Notes: generated by a model not told the origin, from the sequence alone. 64,000 bases of DNA from Kribbella voronezhensis (GCF_004365175.1 NZ_SOCE01000002.1:1550001-1614000), one strand, 5' to 3'; positions 8,360-21,217 are shown, numbered from the stretch's first letter. Numbers and translations are program-made.

Positions 8360-11092
8360 TCAGAGGGCGCGGCTGAGCTCGTGCCGGGAGGTGATGCCGA
8401 GCTTGGCGAAGACGTTGCCCAGGTGGTACTCGACGGTGCGCGGACTGAGGAACAACCGGGTACCGATCTCCGGGTTCGACAGGCCGTTCTGCGCCAGCCG
8501 CGCGACTTGTGACTCCCGCGCCGTCAACGCGCCCGCTGTGGTCACCGTGCGCTTCCGCGCCTTCTCCCCCGTCGCCACGAGCTCGTGATGGGCCCGTTCC
8601 GCGAACGCTTCGGCACCCATCGCCGTGAACTGCTCGTGGGCCGCCCGCAACTGCTGCCGGGCATCCAGCCGCCGGCCCTGCCTGCGCAGCCACTCGCCGT
8701 ACAGCAACGTCGTACGGGCCGACTCGGTACCCACTCGGGTCCGCCCGAGCCGGTCGATCGCCTCTTTGTACAGCGCCTCCGCTTGATCACCATCGCTCAG
8801 CAATGCCCGGCAGCGAGCTTCCAGACCGAGCGCCCAGCCGGTGCCACTTGCACCGGTCATGGTGGCGATCCAGTCGAACACCTCGGCAGCAAGATCGCGG
8901 CGGCCGCTCCGGACGGCTGCCTCGATCAGCTCGGCGGCGGCCCAGTTCGCGACGCCCGGGTAGCGCAGGTCGGGGTACTGCTGGTGGCGGAGGGCCTCCT
9001 GGGCGGCGCTCATCGCCTCCGGATAGTTGCCCAGGCCGTTGTGCAGCACCGCATTGGTCCAGTGCGCGACGGCTGTCCCGATACCTTCGCCTCGCCGGGC
9101 CACGTCGGGGATGGTGTCCTCGATGAGGCCCGACACCTCCGCCTCCCGGCCGCAGTACGCCGCAAGGGCCATCGCGCTGTACGGCGCCAGGTTGCTGCTG
9201 GTCGCCTCGGTCACCGCGAGTCCCTCGTCGACCAGCGATCTCGCGTTGGTCAACTCGCCGGCGAACAGCAACATGTATGCGTGCGTGCTCAGGGCCAGCG
9301 GTAGCTCGCTCAGCACCCCGCCGGCGCGCGCCAACTCGACGTACCGGTGGGACAGCGCGTGCCAGGACTCGTCGTCCCACAGGTGCAAGGCCGCCTCAGT
9401 GGCGAGCCACAGCCAACGCAACTCCTCTGCCGGCGACATGCCGGTGCCGAACTCGGCCAGCGCCTGCCGCAGCAAAGGTGCCCCCGCCGCGTAGCCCTCG
9501 GTGAAGTTGGCCGCCAGGCCGTCCAGCAGGAGGTCCGGCGCCCGGGGATTGCTCGACCGGGGCGCTGTAGAGGCAGCCCGGGCCACCTCGAGCGTGCCGC
9601 CTCCAGGGCTGGCCAGCATGCCGACGAACATCGCGGCGGTCAGGCCGTCCAGGTACGTCGCCCGGCACAGCTCGACGTCGATCGGCTCCAGCCGCTGGGC
9701 AGCTTTGAGGAGCAACGGCGGCGCCTCGCGGCCCCGGCTGGTGACGAACGCCAGCTGGGCACGCAGCAGGTCCACGCGTGCCTGGTCCAACTCGCTCAGC
9801 TCTTCGGCCTCGGCCATCGCCAGCAGGTCTCCTGCCGCGTCGAACGCGCCGGCCTGCAACTTGGCCTGGGCCGCGGCCAGCGCACGTCCCGCCCGGCGTC
9901 CCGGATCCGCGGTCAGGACGGCGGCACGTTCGAGGAAGGCGGCCGCCGCGGCCGGCCCGCCCCGCGCCTGCGCCCGCCCGGCAGAGCGCTCCAGTTCGCC
10001 CGCCACCTCTTCGTCCGGACCGCTCGCGGCATGGGCCAGGTGCCAGGCGCGGCGATCCGCGTCGGTGTCCGGATCGGTCACCTCGGCCAGAGCACGGTGC
10101 GCCTCCGCCCGCTGCTCCGGCCTCGCTTCGCGGTAGATCGCCGACCGAACCAGCGGGTGCCGGAAGGTGACCCGCTCATCGATCTCCAGCAGGCCCGCGA
10201 ACCCCGCGGGATCCAGCCCGTCCACCTGGATGCCGAGCTGCCCCGCCGCCCGGCGTACCAGGGACGGATCGCCTACCGGCTCGACCGCGGCGAGCAGGAG
10301 CAGCCGGCGTCGATCCGGCGACAGGGGCGCGAGCCGACGGCGGAAGCTGTCCTCGATCCGCCCGGCCAGACTCTTGGCGTCGAGCAGACCGAAGCCACCG
10401 GCCAGCTGGGTGTAGCTGAGTTCGCGCGGCAGCTCCAGCAGGGCCAGTGGATTGCCGCGCGTCTCGGCGACGATGCGATCACGGACCCGCTCGTCCAGGG
10501 CTCCTGGAATCGCCGCGGCCAGCAGCCGGCGTGCGTGTTCCGTCGGCAGACCAGAAAGCGCCAGTTGCGGCAGGCCACTGAACGACCGCTCGTCCAGCGG
10601 GTCGCGCACCGCGAACACCAGTCCGACGGACTCCGCCAGCAGCCGGCGTCCGACGAATGCGAGGGTCTCCGCGGAGATCCGGTCCAGCCACTGGGCATCG
10701 TCGACGACACAGAGCAGCGGACCCTCGGCCGCGGCGGCAGCCAGCAGGCTCAGCACTGCGAGCCCCACCAGGAAGCGGTCCGGCGGGGCACCGGTCCGCA
10801 GGCCGAACGCGGTGGCAAGCGCGTCCTGCTGAGGCCTTGGGATGCGGTCCAGATGACCCAGCAGCGGCGTACAGAGCAGATGCAGGCCCGCGAAGGCCAG
10901 CTCCGCCTCAGCCTGTACGCCGGCCGCTCGCACCACCCGGCAGCCCGATGCCTCCGCCACCAGATAGCCCAGCAGTGCCGACTTGCCGATGCCGGCCTCC
11001 CCGGAGATCACGAGGGACCGGCTGGCTCCGCCCCGCAGGTCGGCCAGGAGTGCATCGAGTTGCCGGCGCTCGGTGCGCCGGTCCACCAACAT
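8360..11092 (-). CDS. LAL-type LuxR-family transcriptional regulator (large ATPase)
   Basis: A 910-residue MalT/LAL-like regulator. N-terminal ATPase: Walker A GEAGIGKS at residues 31-38 and Walker B LLCVVDDAQW near 130. The middle about 500 residues are TPR-like helical repeats. The C-terminal LuxR helix-turn-helix reads LTARESQVARLAQNGLSNPE and continues to TVEYHLGNVFAKLGI. Such proteins bind ATP and an inducer and activate nearby promoters. It is strikingly like the second LAL gene at 12503-15331, including the extreme C-terminus. Divergent from the NDH-2-like gene with a 123-base spacer; targets could be this gene or the SDR pair downstream. Confidence 0.93.
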   Translation of the reverse strand: MLVDRRTERRQLDALLADLRGGASRSLVISGEAGIGKSALLGYLVAEASGCRVVRAAGVQAEAELAFAGLHLLCTPLLGHLDRIPRPQQDALATAFGLRTGAPPDRFLVGLAVLSLLAAAAAEGPLLCVVDDAQWLDRISAETLAFVGRRLLAESVGLVFAVRDPLDERSFSGLPQLALSGLPTEHARRLLAAAIPGALDERVRDRIVAETRGNPLALLELPRELSYTQLAGGFGLLDAKSLAGRIEDSFRRRLAPLSPDRRRLLLLAAVEPVGDPSLVRRAAGQLGIQVDGLDPAGFAGLLEIDERVTFRHPLVRSAIYREARPEQRAEAHRALAEVTDPDTDADRRAWHLAHAASGPDEEVAGELERSAGRAQARGGPAAAAAFLERAAVLTADPGRRAGRALAAAQAKLQAGAFDAAGDLLAMAEAEELSELDQARVDLLRAQLAFVTSRGREAPPLLLKAAQRLEPIDVELCRATYLDGLTAAMFVGMLASPGGGTLEVARAASTAPRSSNPRAPDLLLDGLAANFTEGYAAGAPLLRQALAEFGTGMSPAEELRWLWLATEAALHLWDDESWHALSHRYVELARAGGVLSELPLALSTHAYMLLFAGELTNARSLVDEGLAVTEATSSNLAPYSAMALAAYCGREAEVSGLIEDTIPDVARRGEGIGTAVAHWTNAVLHNGLGNYPEAMSAAQEALRHQQYPDLRYPGVANWAAAELIEAAVRSGRRDLAAEVFDWIATMTGASGTGWALGLEARCRALLSDGDQAEALYKEAIDRLGRTRVGTESARTTLLYGEWLRRQGRRLDARQQLRAAHEQFTAMGAEAFAERAHHELVATGEKARKRTVTTAGALTARESQVARLAQNGLSNPEIGTRLFLSPRTVEYHLGNVFAKLGITSRHELSRAL

Positions 11093-11215
11093 GGTTCGAA
11101 GCTAACTCTCCTCGGCCCTCCTTAGCCAGAACCTGCCGGCGACGCGGGCCCCCGGTACCCCGGCCCCGTGCCTCCCGGATGCGACGTACGCCGCCGGACC
11201 TGCACGCTGGCCGGC

Positions 11216-12499
11216 ATGAACGCTCCCCGTGTTGTGATCGTGGGGGCCGGCTTCGCCGGCTACCACGCGGCCAGAGGGCTGCAGAAGTCCGCGCCGGACG
11301 CCGAGATCGTCCTGATCAACCCGACGGACTACTTCCTGTACGTTCCGCTGCTGCCCGAGGTGGCCGCGGGGATCCTCGAGCCGCGCCGGATCTGTGTCTC
11401 GCTGCCGGACCGGCTGCCCAAGGTGAAGCTGGTGCTCGGCACGGTCACGGACGTCGACATCGACAACCACCGGGTCGAGTGGGTCGATCCCGAAGGGCGC
11501 CCCGGTGTCATGGACTTCGATCGCCTGGTGCTCGCCGCGGGCAGCGTGAACAAGTTGCTGCCGATCCCTGGCGTGGCCGAGTACGCGCACGGCTTCCGCG
11601 GTATCTCCGAGGCGCTGTACCTCCGCGACCACATCACTCGTCAGTTGGAGCTGGCCGCGATGACGGACGATCGTGACGAACGGGATGCCAGATGTACGTT
11701 CGTCGTCATCGGTGCCGGGTACACGGGCACGGAGGTCGCTGCCCAAGGCCAGTTGTTCACCGCTCGGCTGGTTCGTCAGCTTCCGGCCCTGCGCAACCAG
11801 CCGGTGCGTTGGCTGCTGGCAGACCTGGCCGACCGGCTCCTCCCCGGTCTGAGTCCCCAGATGTCAGCAACCGCCGACCGCGTACTGCGTCGTCGCGGTG
11901 TGGACGTCCGCGTCGGTGAATCCGTCGAGCACGCGGGCCCCGACTGTCTGCGGCTGACGACCGGCGAGGAGATCCGGACCCGTTCGCTGATCTGGTGCGT
12001 CGGCGTACGCCCGGACCCACTGGTCGAGGCGTTGTCGTTGCCCACCGACCGCGGCCGCCTCCAGGTCCACGAGACACTCGTCGTGCGCGGCCGCGCGCAC
12101 GTCTTCGCCTGCGGGGACTGCGCGGCCGTACCCGATCTGACCCGTCCGGGCTCGATCACCGGCATGACCGCCCAGCACGCGCAGCGCCAAGGCGCGCTGG
12201 TCGCCCGCAACGTCGCCGCCTCACTGCGAGGCGATGAGCTCCAGCCCTACAAACATCACGACCTCGGCTTCCTGGTCGACCTCGGCGGCTGGAAGGCGGC
12301 CGCGAACCCACTGCAGCTCCCACTGTCCGGCCCGGCCGCGAAGACAGTGACCAGGGGCTATCACCTGTACTCGCTGCCCGGCAACCGGACTCGTACTGCG
12401 GCGGACTGGGGCATCAACGCACTGATGCCTCCCCGAGCGGTCCAGCTCGGTCTGGTCGGTGCGGACCGGGTCCGGCTGGAATGCACCAGCCCGGGCTGA
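11216..12499 (+). CDS. NDH-2-like NAD(P)/FAD-dependent oxidoreductase
   Basis: A 427-residue two-Rossmann flavoprotein: FAD-binding GAGFAG at 10-15, NAD(P)H-binding GAGYTG near 160, and the FAD-contact motif ACGDCA before the C-terminal region. Overall order and the PLLPEVAAG segment resemble type II NADH:quinone dehydrogenases, which feed electrons to menaquinone at the membrane face without pumping protons; a related disulfide or ferredoxin reductase is possible. ATG 11216 begins MNAPRVVIVG; an upstream in-frame ATG has no support. It sits alone between two LAL regulator genes, diverging from one and converging on the other with three bases between stops. Confidence 0.85.
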   Translation: MNAPRVVIVGAGFAGYHAARGLQKSAPDAEIVLINPTDYFLYVPLLPEVAAGILEPRRICVSLPDRLPKVKLVLGTVTDVDIDNHRVEWVDPEGRPGVMDFDRLVLAAGSVNKLLPIPGVAEYAHGFRGISEALYLRDHITRQLELAAMTDDRDERDARCTFVVIGAGYTGTEVAAQGQLFTARLVRQLPALRNQPVRWLLADLADRLLPGLSPQMSATADRVLRRRGVDVRVGESVEHAGPDCLRLTTGEEIRTRSLIWCVGVRPDPLVEALSLPTDRGRLQVHETLVVRGRAHVFACGDCAAVPDLTRPGSITGMTAQHAQRQGALVARNVAASLRGDELQPYKHHDLGFLVDLGGWKAAANPLQLPLSGPAAKTVTRGYHLYSLPGNRTRTAADWGINALMPPRAVQLGLVGADRVRLECTSPG

Positions 12500-12502
12500 C
12501 GA

Positions 12503-16310
<3,808 letters not shown>

Positions 16311-16325
16311 GCAGGCTCGACATGA

Positions 16326-16348
16326 CCTGACGAAAGTCAGGGGTCGGT
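16326..16348 (+). promoter_or_regulatory. Candidate response-regulator element upstream of the ABC operon
   Basis: Contains the 13-mer CGAAAGTCAGGGG (16331-16343), which recurs exactly at 22932-22944 upstream of the histidine kinase gene. The first bases also form a small hairpin, CCTGAC-GAAA-GTCAGG (16326-16341), so an RNA role is an alternative reading. The shared word suggests a common regulator, most simply the NarL-type system at 20.5-22.9 kb. Confidence 0.5.
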
Positions 16349-16426
16349 GACGCCTGAAGTCCGATGTATCGCCGGGTCCGGATTCCTAGGTTCGTAACCA
16401 CACAACGAACCAGGGAAAGGGCCCTC

Positions 16427-17344
16427 GTGATCAGCCTCGAAGGACTCACCAAGACCTACGGCGAAACCACCGCTGTCGACGCTCTCGATCTCACCGTCGC
16501 GGCCGGCCGGGTGACCGGCTTCCTCGGCCCGAACGGCGCCGGCAAGTCCACCACGATGCGGATGATCCTCGGCCTCGACGCCCCCACCAGCGGCAGCGCG
16601 CTGGTCGACGGCCGCCCGTACGCCGACTGGCCGGTGCCGTTGCGCAAGGTCGGTGCCCTGCTGGACGCGAAGGCCCTGCACCCGCGCCGGAGCGCACGCA
16701 ACCACCTGATCGCGATGGCCCGGAGCAACGGCATCCCGGTCAGCCGGGTGGACGAGGTGATCTCCATCGTCGGCCTGACCACGGTCGAGAGGAAGCGGGC
16801 CGGCCAGTACTCGCTCGGGATGGGTCAGCGGCTCGGCATCGCGGGCGCGTTGCTCGGCGACCCCGAGATCCTGATGTTCGACGAGCCGGTGAACGGCCTC
16901 GACCCGGACGGTGTCCGCTGGGTTCGCGACCTGATGCGCTCGCTCGCCGCGGAGGGCCGGACCGTCTTCGTGTCCAGTCACCTGATGAGCGAGATGCAGC
17001 TCACCGCCGACCAGTTGGCGGTGATCGGGCGGGGCCGCCTCATCGCCGATTCCCCGATCAGCACCGTGATCGCAGGCTCCTCGCGAAGCGCGGTCCACGC
17101 GCGAGTCCCGGTGCCCGCGGACCTCGCAGTACTGCGGGATCGGCTGGCCGGCGAGGCGGAGCAGGTCGAGACGGGCGCCGGGGAGTTGATCGTCACCGGC
17201 GTACCGGCCGAGCGGGTCGGCGATCTCGCGCATGAACTCGGGATCCGGCTGCACGAGTTGCGGACCAAGCAGGCTTCGCTCGAGGAGGCCTACATGGAAC
17301 TCACCGCCGACAGCGTCGAGTACGGCGTGGCGGTGGCCTCGTGA
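16427..17344 (+). CDS. ABC transporter ATP-binding protein (ABC-2 exporter)
   Basis: A 305-residue ATPase: Walker A GPNGAGKST at 34-42, signature YSLGMGQRLGIAGAL, Walker B LMFDEPVNGLDPDG, then the H-loop SSHLMSEM. The C-terminal about 80 residues form the extra domain seen in DrrA/CcmA-like ATPases of antibiotic or lantibiotic exporters. GTG 16427 is chosen because AGGGAAAGG lies upstream and ISLEGLTKTYG is the usual family start; ATG 16364 would add 21 unconserved residues. The stop overlaps the next start (GTGA), beginning a three-gene coupled operon with a DedA protein and the permease. Confidence 0.92.
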   Translation: MISLEGLTKTYGETTAVDALDLTVAAGRVTGFLGPNGAGKSTTMRMILGLDAPTSGSALVDGRPYADWPVPLRKVGALLDAKALHPRRSARNHLIAMARSNGIPVSRVDEVISIVGLTTVERKRAGQYSLGMGQRLGIAGALLGDPEILMFDEPVNGLDPDGVRWVRDLMRSLAAEGRTVFVSSHLMSEMQLTADQLAVIGRGRLIADSPISTVIAGSSRSAVHARVPVPADLAVLRDRLAGEAEQVETGAGELIVTGVPAERVGDLAHELGIRLHELRTKQASLEEAYMELTADSVEYGVAVAS

Positions 17345-17994
17345 GCGACGCGATCCTGCACCTCGCCGAGGAACTGATGTCGTCCTGGTGGATCTATGCC
17401 GCCCTGTTCGGCTTCGCCGCCCTCGACGGATTCTTCCCCGCGATCCCGAGCGAGACCCTGGTCGTGATGGCCGGCGTCTTCGCGGCGACCGGCGAACCCA
17501 ACCTGTACGCCGTGATCGCGGTCGCCGCGGCCGGCGCCTTCGTCGGCGACCACGTCTCCTACGCGTTCGGGCGCGGCGCCGGCGGCCGCCTGATGGACCG
17601 GGCCGAGCCGGGGACCAAGCGGCACGCGATGGTCAGCTGGTCCCGCAACGCACTCGAAGAACGGGGCGGCCTCGTTCTCGTCGTCGCCCGGTACGTGCCG
17701 GGTGGACGCACCGCCGTCACGCTGACGATGGGCGCGGTCCGCTACCCGCTCCGCCACTTCACCTTCTTCGCCGCCCTCGCGGCCGTCTCGTGGGGCTGCT
17801 ACTGCTCACTCGTCGGCTACCTCGGCGGCAAGGCGTTCGAGGACAACCCGCTCAAGGGCGTTGCCCTGGGCATCGGTCTCGCACTCGCCGTCACGGCGAT
17901 CGTCGAGGTCGTCCGGCACCGGCGCCGCTCCCGGCGTACCGGTCAACCTCAGCTTGAGGCTGAGCCCCAATTGGTCAAGGCAGGAGAACGATGA
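17341..17994 (+). CDS. DedA/VTT-domain membrane protein inside the ABC operon
   Basis: A 217-residue membrane protein of the DedA (SNARE-associated, VTT) family. Visible: the FPAIPSETLVVMAG segment, the GxxVGDHVSYAFGR re-entrant region and the family's ARYVPGGRTAVTLTMGAVRYP motif with its conserved arginine and glycines. About five hydrophobic segments; a basic C-terminal tail. DedA proteins are linked to lipid carrier translocation and membrane homeostasis. It starts with GTG overlapping the ATPase stop and ends overlapping the permease start, so it is coupled between the two halves of an ABC exporter. Confidence 0.9.
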   Translation: MSDAILHLAEELMSSWWIYAALFGFAALDGFFPAIPSETLVVMAGVFAATGEPNLYAVIAVAAAGAFVGDHVSYAFGRGAGGRLMDRAEPGTKRHAMVSWSRNALEERGGLVLVVARYVPGGRTAVTLTMGAVRYPLRHFTFFAALAAVSWGCYCSLVGYLGGKAFEDNPLKGVALGIGLALAVTAIVEVVRHRRRSRRTGQPQLEAEPQLVKAGER

Positions 17995-18788
17995 GCACGG
18001 CAACCATCACCGTCCAGCAGAGGTCGACAGGTCTGGCCGGAGCGATCGCGTCGGAATGGACCAAGTTGTGGACGGTCCGGTCGACCTGGCTGAACCTCGT
18101 CGCGGGTGCCGGCCTGACGGGGCTGCTCGGCATCCAGTTCGGCTTCTCCACGGCGTACGACAACGCTCATCGGCCACCAGGTGACTTCCCGGGACAATCC
18201 GCGGTCGGCGGAGTCGGTGTCAGCGCGGTGATCATCATACAGGTCGTCGTCGCCGCCTTCGCGATGCTCCCCGTGACGTCGGAGTACTCGTCCGGCAGCA
18301 TCCGCTCGACAGTCCAGTGGACTCCCGTACGGCGGAACGTCGTGCTGGCCAAGTCGGTTGTCCTCGCACCGGTCTTGTTCGGCTACGGCCTGCTCGTCGG
18401 ATTGCTCGCGGCCGTCTCGGGCGGACTCGCGATGGGGCACTGGGCCGACTGGAGTGTGCGACCCCTGGTCGTCGATCTGCTGTCGATCGCGACCTACCTG
18501 ATGCTGGCCGGGCTCTTCACCGTCGGCATCGCCTTCTTGATCCGCAGTACGGCGGGAACGCTGACCGCCGCGTTCCTGCTGCTGTTGATGATCCCGCTGA
18601 TGCTTGGCGAGAGCAGCATCCGGGCGCTCGTGTGGCTGTCCGCGCTGCTTCCTGGCGGAGCCGGGCAGAACTTTCTCTCGGGCAACACCGATCCGCTCTC
18701 GCCGACACTGAGCCTCGTAGTACTGGTCCTCTGGGCCGTTGCTGGGCTGTGGATCGGCGTGAAGGTGCTGTGCCGACGGGATGCCTGA
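17991..18788 (+). CDS. ABC-2 type permease
   Basis: A 265-residue membrane protein with six predicted hydrophobic segments (starting at WLNLVAGAGLTGLLG, then SAVIIIQVVVAAFAML, VLAPVLFGYGLLVGLLAAVSGG, YLMLAGLFTVGIAFLI, LTAAFLLLLMIPLML, LSLVVLVLWAVAGLWIG) and an N-terminal amphipathic start ASEWTKLWTVRSTW, as in DrrB/YhgE-like permeases. Together with the ATPase it would make an exporter of unknown substrate. The start overlaps the DedA stop (ATGA). A strong terminator follows eight bases after the stop. Confidence 0.9.
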   Translation: MSTATITVQQRSTGLAGAIASEWTKLWTVRSTWLNLVAGAGLTGLLGIQFGFSTAYDNAHRPPGDFPGQSAVGGVGVSAVIIIQVVVAAFAMLPVTSEYSSGSIRSTVQWTPVRRNVVLAKSVVLAPVLFGYGLLVGLLAAVSGGLAMGHWADWSVRPLVVDLLSIATYLMLAGLFTVGIAFLIRSTAGTLTAAFLLLLMIPLMLGESSIRALVWLSALLPGGAGQNFLSGNTDPLSPTLSLVVLVLWAVAGLWIGVKVLCRRDA

Positions 18789-18795
18789 CAACTGA

Positions 18796-18839
18796 AGAAC
18801 CGCAGGCGGTGGCTTTCATCGGCCACCGCCTGCGGTTCT
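18796..18839. terminator. Bidirectional terminator between the ABC operon and the MinD-like gene
   Basis: A perfect 18-bp inverted repeat (18796-18813 with 18822-18839) around an 8-base loop. It lies between converging genes; its edges read TTCT on the plus strand and TTCAG on the minus strand. The extended, fault-free stem makes a terminator the simplest reading. Confidence 0.85.
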
Positions 18840-18852
18840 GTTGTGTGTCAGG

Positions 18853-20373
18853 TCAGCGTGGGACGTTGAGGGCGATCGTGATCTGCTCGGCGACCTTCGC
18901 CGCCAGCTCGAGCGCCGCCCGGCGGGTGGCCGGCTGGAGCGCCGAGTGGTCGAGCGGACCCTCGGCGGCGATGTGCGGATCGGTCGGGATGTCGATCACC
19001 GCGGCCGCCCGCGACTCGAAGTACGGCCGCAGTTGCTTCTCGACGTCCTTGTTGACGTCGCCCGGGCCGTTGCTGACGGCGATCACCGCGCGACGGATCA
19101 ACCGCTGCGCGTCCGGCCCCTGGTGGTCGAGCTCCTCCAGCATCTGCACGGCAGCTGCGCAGGACAGGCTCTTCCACTTGATCGGGATGACCAGGACGTC
19201 CGAGGCCTTCATCGCCTCGCGCCAGTTGCTGGAGCCCTCGTTGTTGCCGGTGTCGATCACCAGCACCTTGTAGAAGCGGCTCAGCAGCCGGTGGATCTGG
19301 TCGAAGTCCTTGGCCTCGATCTGCGCGTATGTCGTGGTGGCGGACGTCAGTACGTCGTACTGGCCGGACACCTGGTGCCGCAGGTACGCGCCGACGTCGC
19401 CGAGGCGCGCGTCCGGCTGGGTGAGCATCGTCATCGCCTGCAGCAGGTCGGTGACCGTGGACCTGGCGTTCGTGTCGTGAGTGCGCAGGTGCATATTGCC
19501 GCGGAGCTCGTTGTTGTCCCAGGCGACGACACCGCCACCGCGGGCCTGACCGAGTGCACCCGCCAGCAGCAGTGTGGTCGGCGTCTTGCCCGAACCGCCC
19601 TTGGGGTTGGCGACAGTGATCGTCACCGGGCGGCGGAAGGCTGTCGCGGCTGTGGCGCGGGCGATCCGCTCACTGCGCTCGGCAGAACCGGGACGCAGCC
19701 GCAGCACGCTACGGACGCCCTTCTCCGCCGGAGCTTCACGGGGCAACGGCAGGGCCTGCAGGAGCTCGTCCGCGCGGTACGAGACCGGCCGGTCGGGCTG
19801 CGGTGCCTGCTGGCCCGGGATGCCCTGCGGGAAGAAGTGCTGCGCGGCCGGGGAGAGTCCGGAGCCGCTCTGCTGCGGCGGGGTCTCGCTCTCGGCGGCG
19901 GGCTGCTTCCAGGGGTCGGCGGCAGCGGCAGGCGTGCTCCACGGGTCCGCGGGCGGCGGGTTGACCGGCTTGGCCGCGCGCCACGGGTCTGTTGGTGCAG
20001 CGTCGTCCTGCGGAGCAGCATGAGCCGACTGGGCGGCACGCCACGGGTCTGCTGGGGCAGCGTCGTCCTGCGGAGCAGCGTGGGCCGGCTGGGCCGTCGG
20101 CTCCGGGTCGGCCGACTTGGCAGCCCACGGCTGGGCCTGCGCCTGCCGTGGCTCGGCCGGGGTGGCCTTGGCGGGCTGCGACCACGTCTCGCCCGGGTAG
20201 TCCTTCGAGAGCGCGTCCGGCTGCTCGTCCTCGGTGACGTCCTCGTCGACCGCTTCGGGCACGGCGTTCGGATCCGGCTGGGTCCAGGAAGGAGTCGGCT
20301 GCCACATCCTCCGGACCTCGGCGGCCGCTGCTTCCCGGTCCTTGTGCTGTCCGGAGTTGTGCGAGTCGGTCAC
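18853..20373 (-). CDS. MinD/ParA-like ATPase with a long Pro/Ala-rich N-terminus
   Basis: A 506-residue protein. Residues 1 to about 240 are disordered, rich in Pro, Ala, Gln, Asp and Trp, with a 20-residue tandem repeat (HAAPQDDAAPxDPWRAA, twice). The C-terminal half is a SIMIBI ATPase with a deviant Walker A, NPKGGSGKTPTT, a DNNELRGN switch segment and VLVIDTGNN as Walker B. The layout resembles mycobacterial EspI and similar proteins with a proline-rich head and MinD-like tail associated with secretion or polar assembly, rather than a chromosomal ParA, for there is no ParB or parS nearby. Transcribed alone; a GC hairpin (20400-20420) lies in its 5' region. Confidence 0.85.
   Translation of the reverse strand: MTDSHNSGQHKDREAAAAEVRRMWQPTPSWTQPDPNAVPEAVDEDVTEDEQPDALSKDYPGETWSQPAKATPAEPRQAQAQPWAAKSADPEPTAQPAHAAPQDDAAPADPWRAAQSAHAAPQDDAAPTDPWRAAKPVNPPPADPWSTPAAAADPWKQPAAESETPPQQSGSGLSPAAQHFFPQGIPGQQAPQPDRPVSYRADELLQALPLPREAPAEKGVRSVLRLRPGSAERSERIARATAATAFRRPVTITVANPKGGSGKTPTTLLLAGALGQARGGGVVAWDNNELRGNMHLRTHDTNARSTVTDLLQAMTMLTQPDARLGDVGAYLRHQVSGQYDVLTSATTTYAQIEAKDFDQIHRLLSRFYKVLVIDTGNNEGSSNWREAMKASDVLVIPIKWKSLSCAAAVQMLEELDHQGPDAQRLIRRAVIAVSNGPGDVNKDVEKQLRPYFESRAAAVIDIPTDPHIAAEGPLDHSALQPATRRAALELAAKVAEQITIALNVPR
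19981..20100 (-). repeat. Two tandem 60-bp repeats within the MinD-like gene
   Basis: Positions 19981-20040 and 20041-20100 align at a period of exactly 60 bases with few differences and code for two copies of a 20-residue Pro/Ala/Asp/Trp unit. In-frame period suggests slippage in a disordered linker. Confidence 0.85.
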
Positions 20374-20548
20374 GACCTCGATCCCCCGATTCTGTGAAAG
20401 GGAGCGGGGCTGCCGCTCCCGGGTTTGCTGGATTGCTCCCAGGCTGGGTCCGCCCGGGAGGCTCCACTATCCCATGACGTGCAGTCCAGACGACGTCACC
20501 CGCCGGAGCGTCGCCCCCCGACTCCCGCTCCTGCCCACCCGTCCACCG

Positions 20549-21217
20549 TCAGCCGGCGACGAGGCCGGCTTCGTAGGCGATGATCGCGGCCTGGACTCTG
20601 TTCTTGACGCCCAGCCGGCCGAGTACGGCGCTGACGTAGGCCTTCACGGTGCCTTCGACCAGGTACAGCCGCCCTGCGATCTCCGCGTTCGACAACCCGG
20701 CGCCGACAAGTGCGAGTACTTCGCGTTCGCGCGGGGTCAACTCGTCGACCTGATCCTTGGCAGCTGCAGCCCGTGCCATCCGCCCGCCGCCCGCACCCGC
20801 GGCTAGTTCGGCGATGACGCGCTGAGCGATCTTCGGCGACAGATAGGCAGCCCCATCGGCAACGGCCTTCAGCCCCGCGATCAGCTCCCGCGGATCGCCC
20901 GATTTCAGCAAGAACCCGTTCGCCCCGTCACCGAGCGCCTTGGCGATGTAGGCGTCCTCGGAGAACGTCGTCAGCATCACCACCGCCGTGTCCGGCGACG
21001 TCCGCTTGATCTCGGCGCCCGCCGCGAGCCCGTCCAACCGCGGCATCCGGATATCGAGTACGGCGACATCCGGCCGATGCCGGTGCACAGCCTCGACCGC
21101 CTCGATCCCGTCGGCCGCCTCGGCAACAACCTCGAACGAGTCGTCCGACCCCAGAATCGCCCGAACACCCGCCCGCACCAACGCTTCGTCGTCGGCCAAC
21201 AGCACCCTGATCACCAC
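20549..21217 (-). CDS. NarL/LuxR-family response regulator
   Basis: A 222-residue two-component regulator. Receiver domain: IRVLLADDEALV (acidic pair), phospho-acceptor Asp in VAVLDIRMPRLDG near residue 55, and Lys in LLKSGDP. The C-terminal HTH reads LTPREREVLALVGAGLSNAE followed by IAGRLYLVEGTVKAYV. GTG start at 21217 with GGGGGAG upstream. It follows the histidine kinase gene on the same strand with a 49-base gap. A Gly/Ala-rich linker (ELAAGAGGGRMARAAAAK) joins the domains. Confidence 0.93.
   Translation of the reverse strand: MVIRVLLADDEALVRAGVRAILGSDDSFEVVAEAADGIEAVEAVHRHRPDVAVLDIRMPRLDGLAAGAEIKRTSPDTAVVMLTTFSEDAYIAKALGDGANGFLLKSGDPRELIAGLKAVADGAAYLSPKIAQRVIAELAAGAGGGRMARAAAAKDQVDELTPREREVLALVGAGLSNAEIAGRLYLVEGTVKAYVSAVLGRLGVKNRVQAAIIAYEAGLVAG

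Noticed and set aside
9347-11125. Large plus-strand frame opposite the first LAL gene
   Set aside because: Low-complexity Arg/Gln/Pro translation and full overlap with a well-supported regulator.
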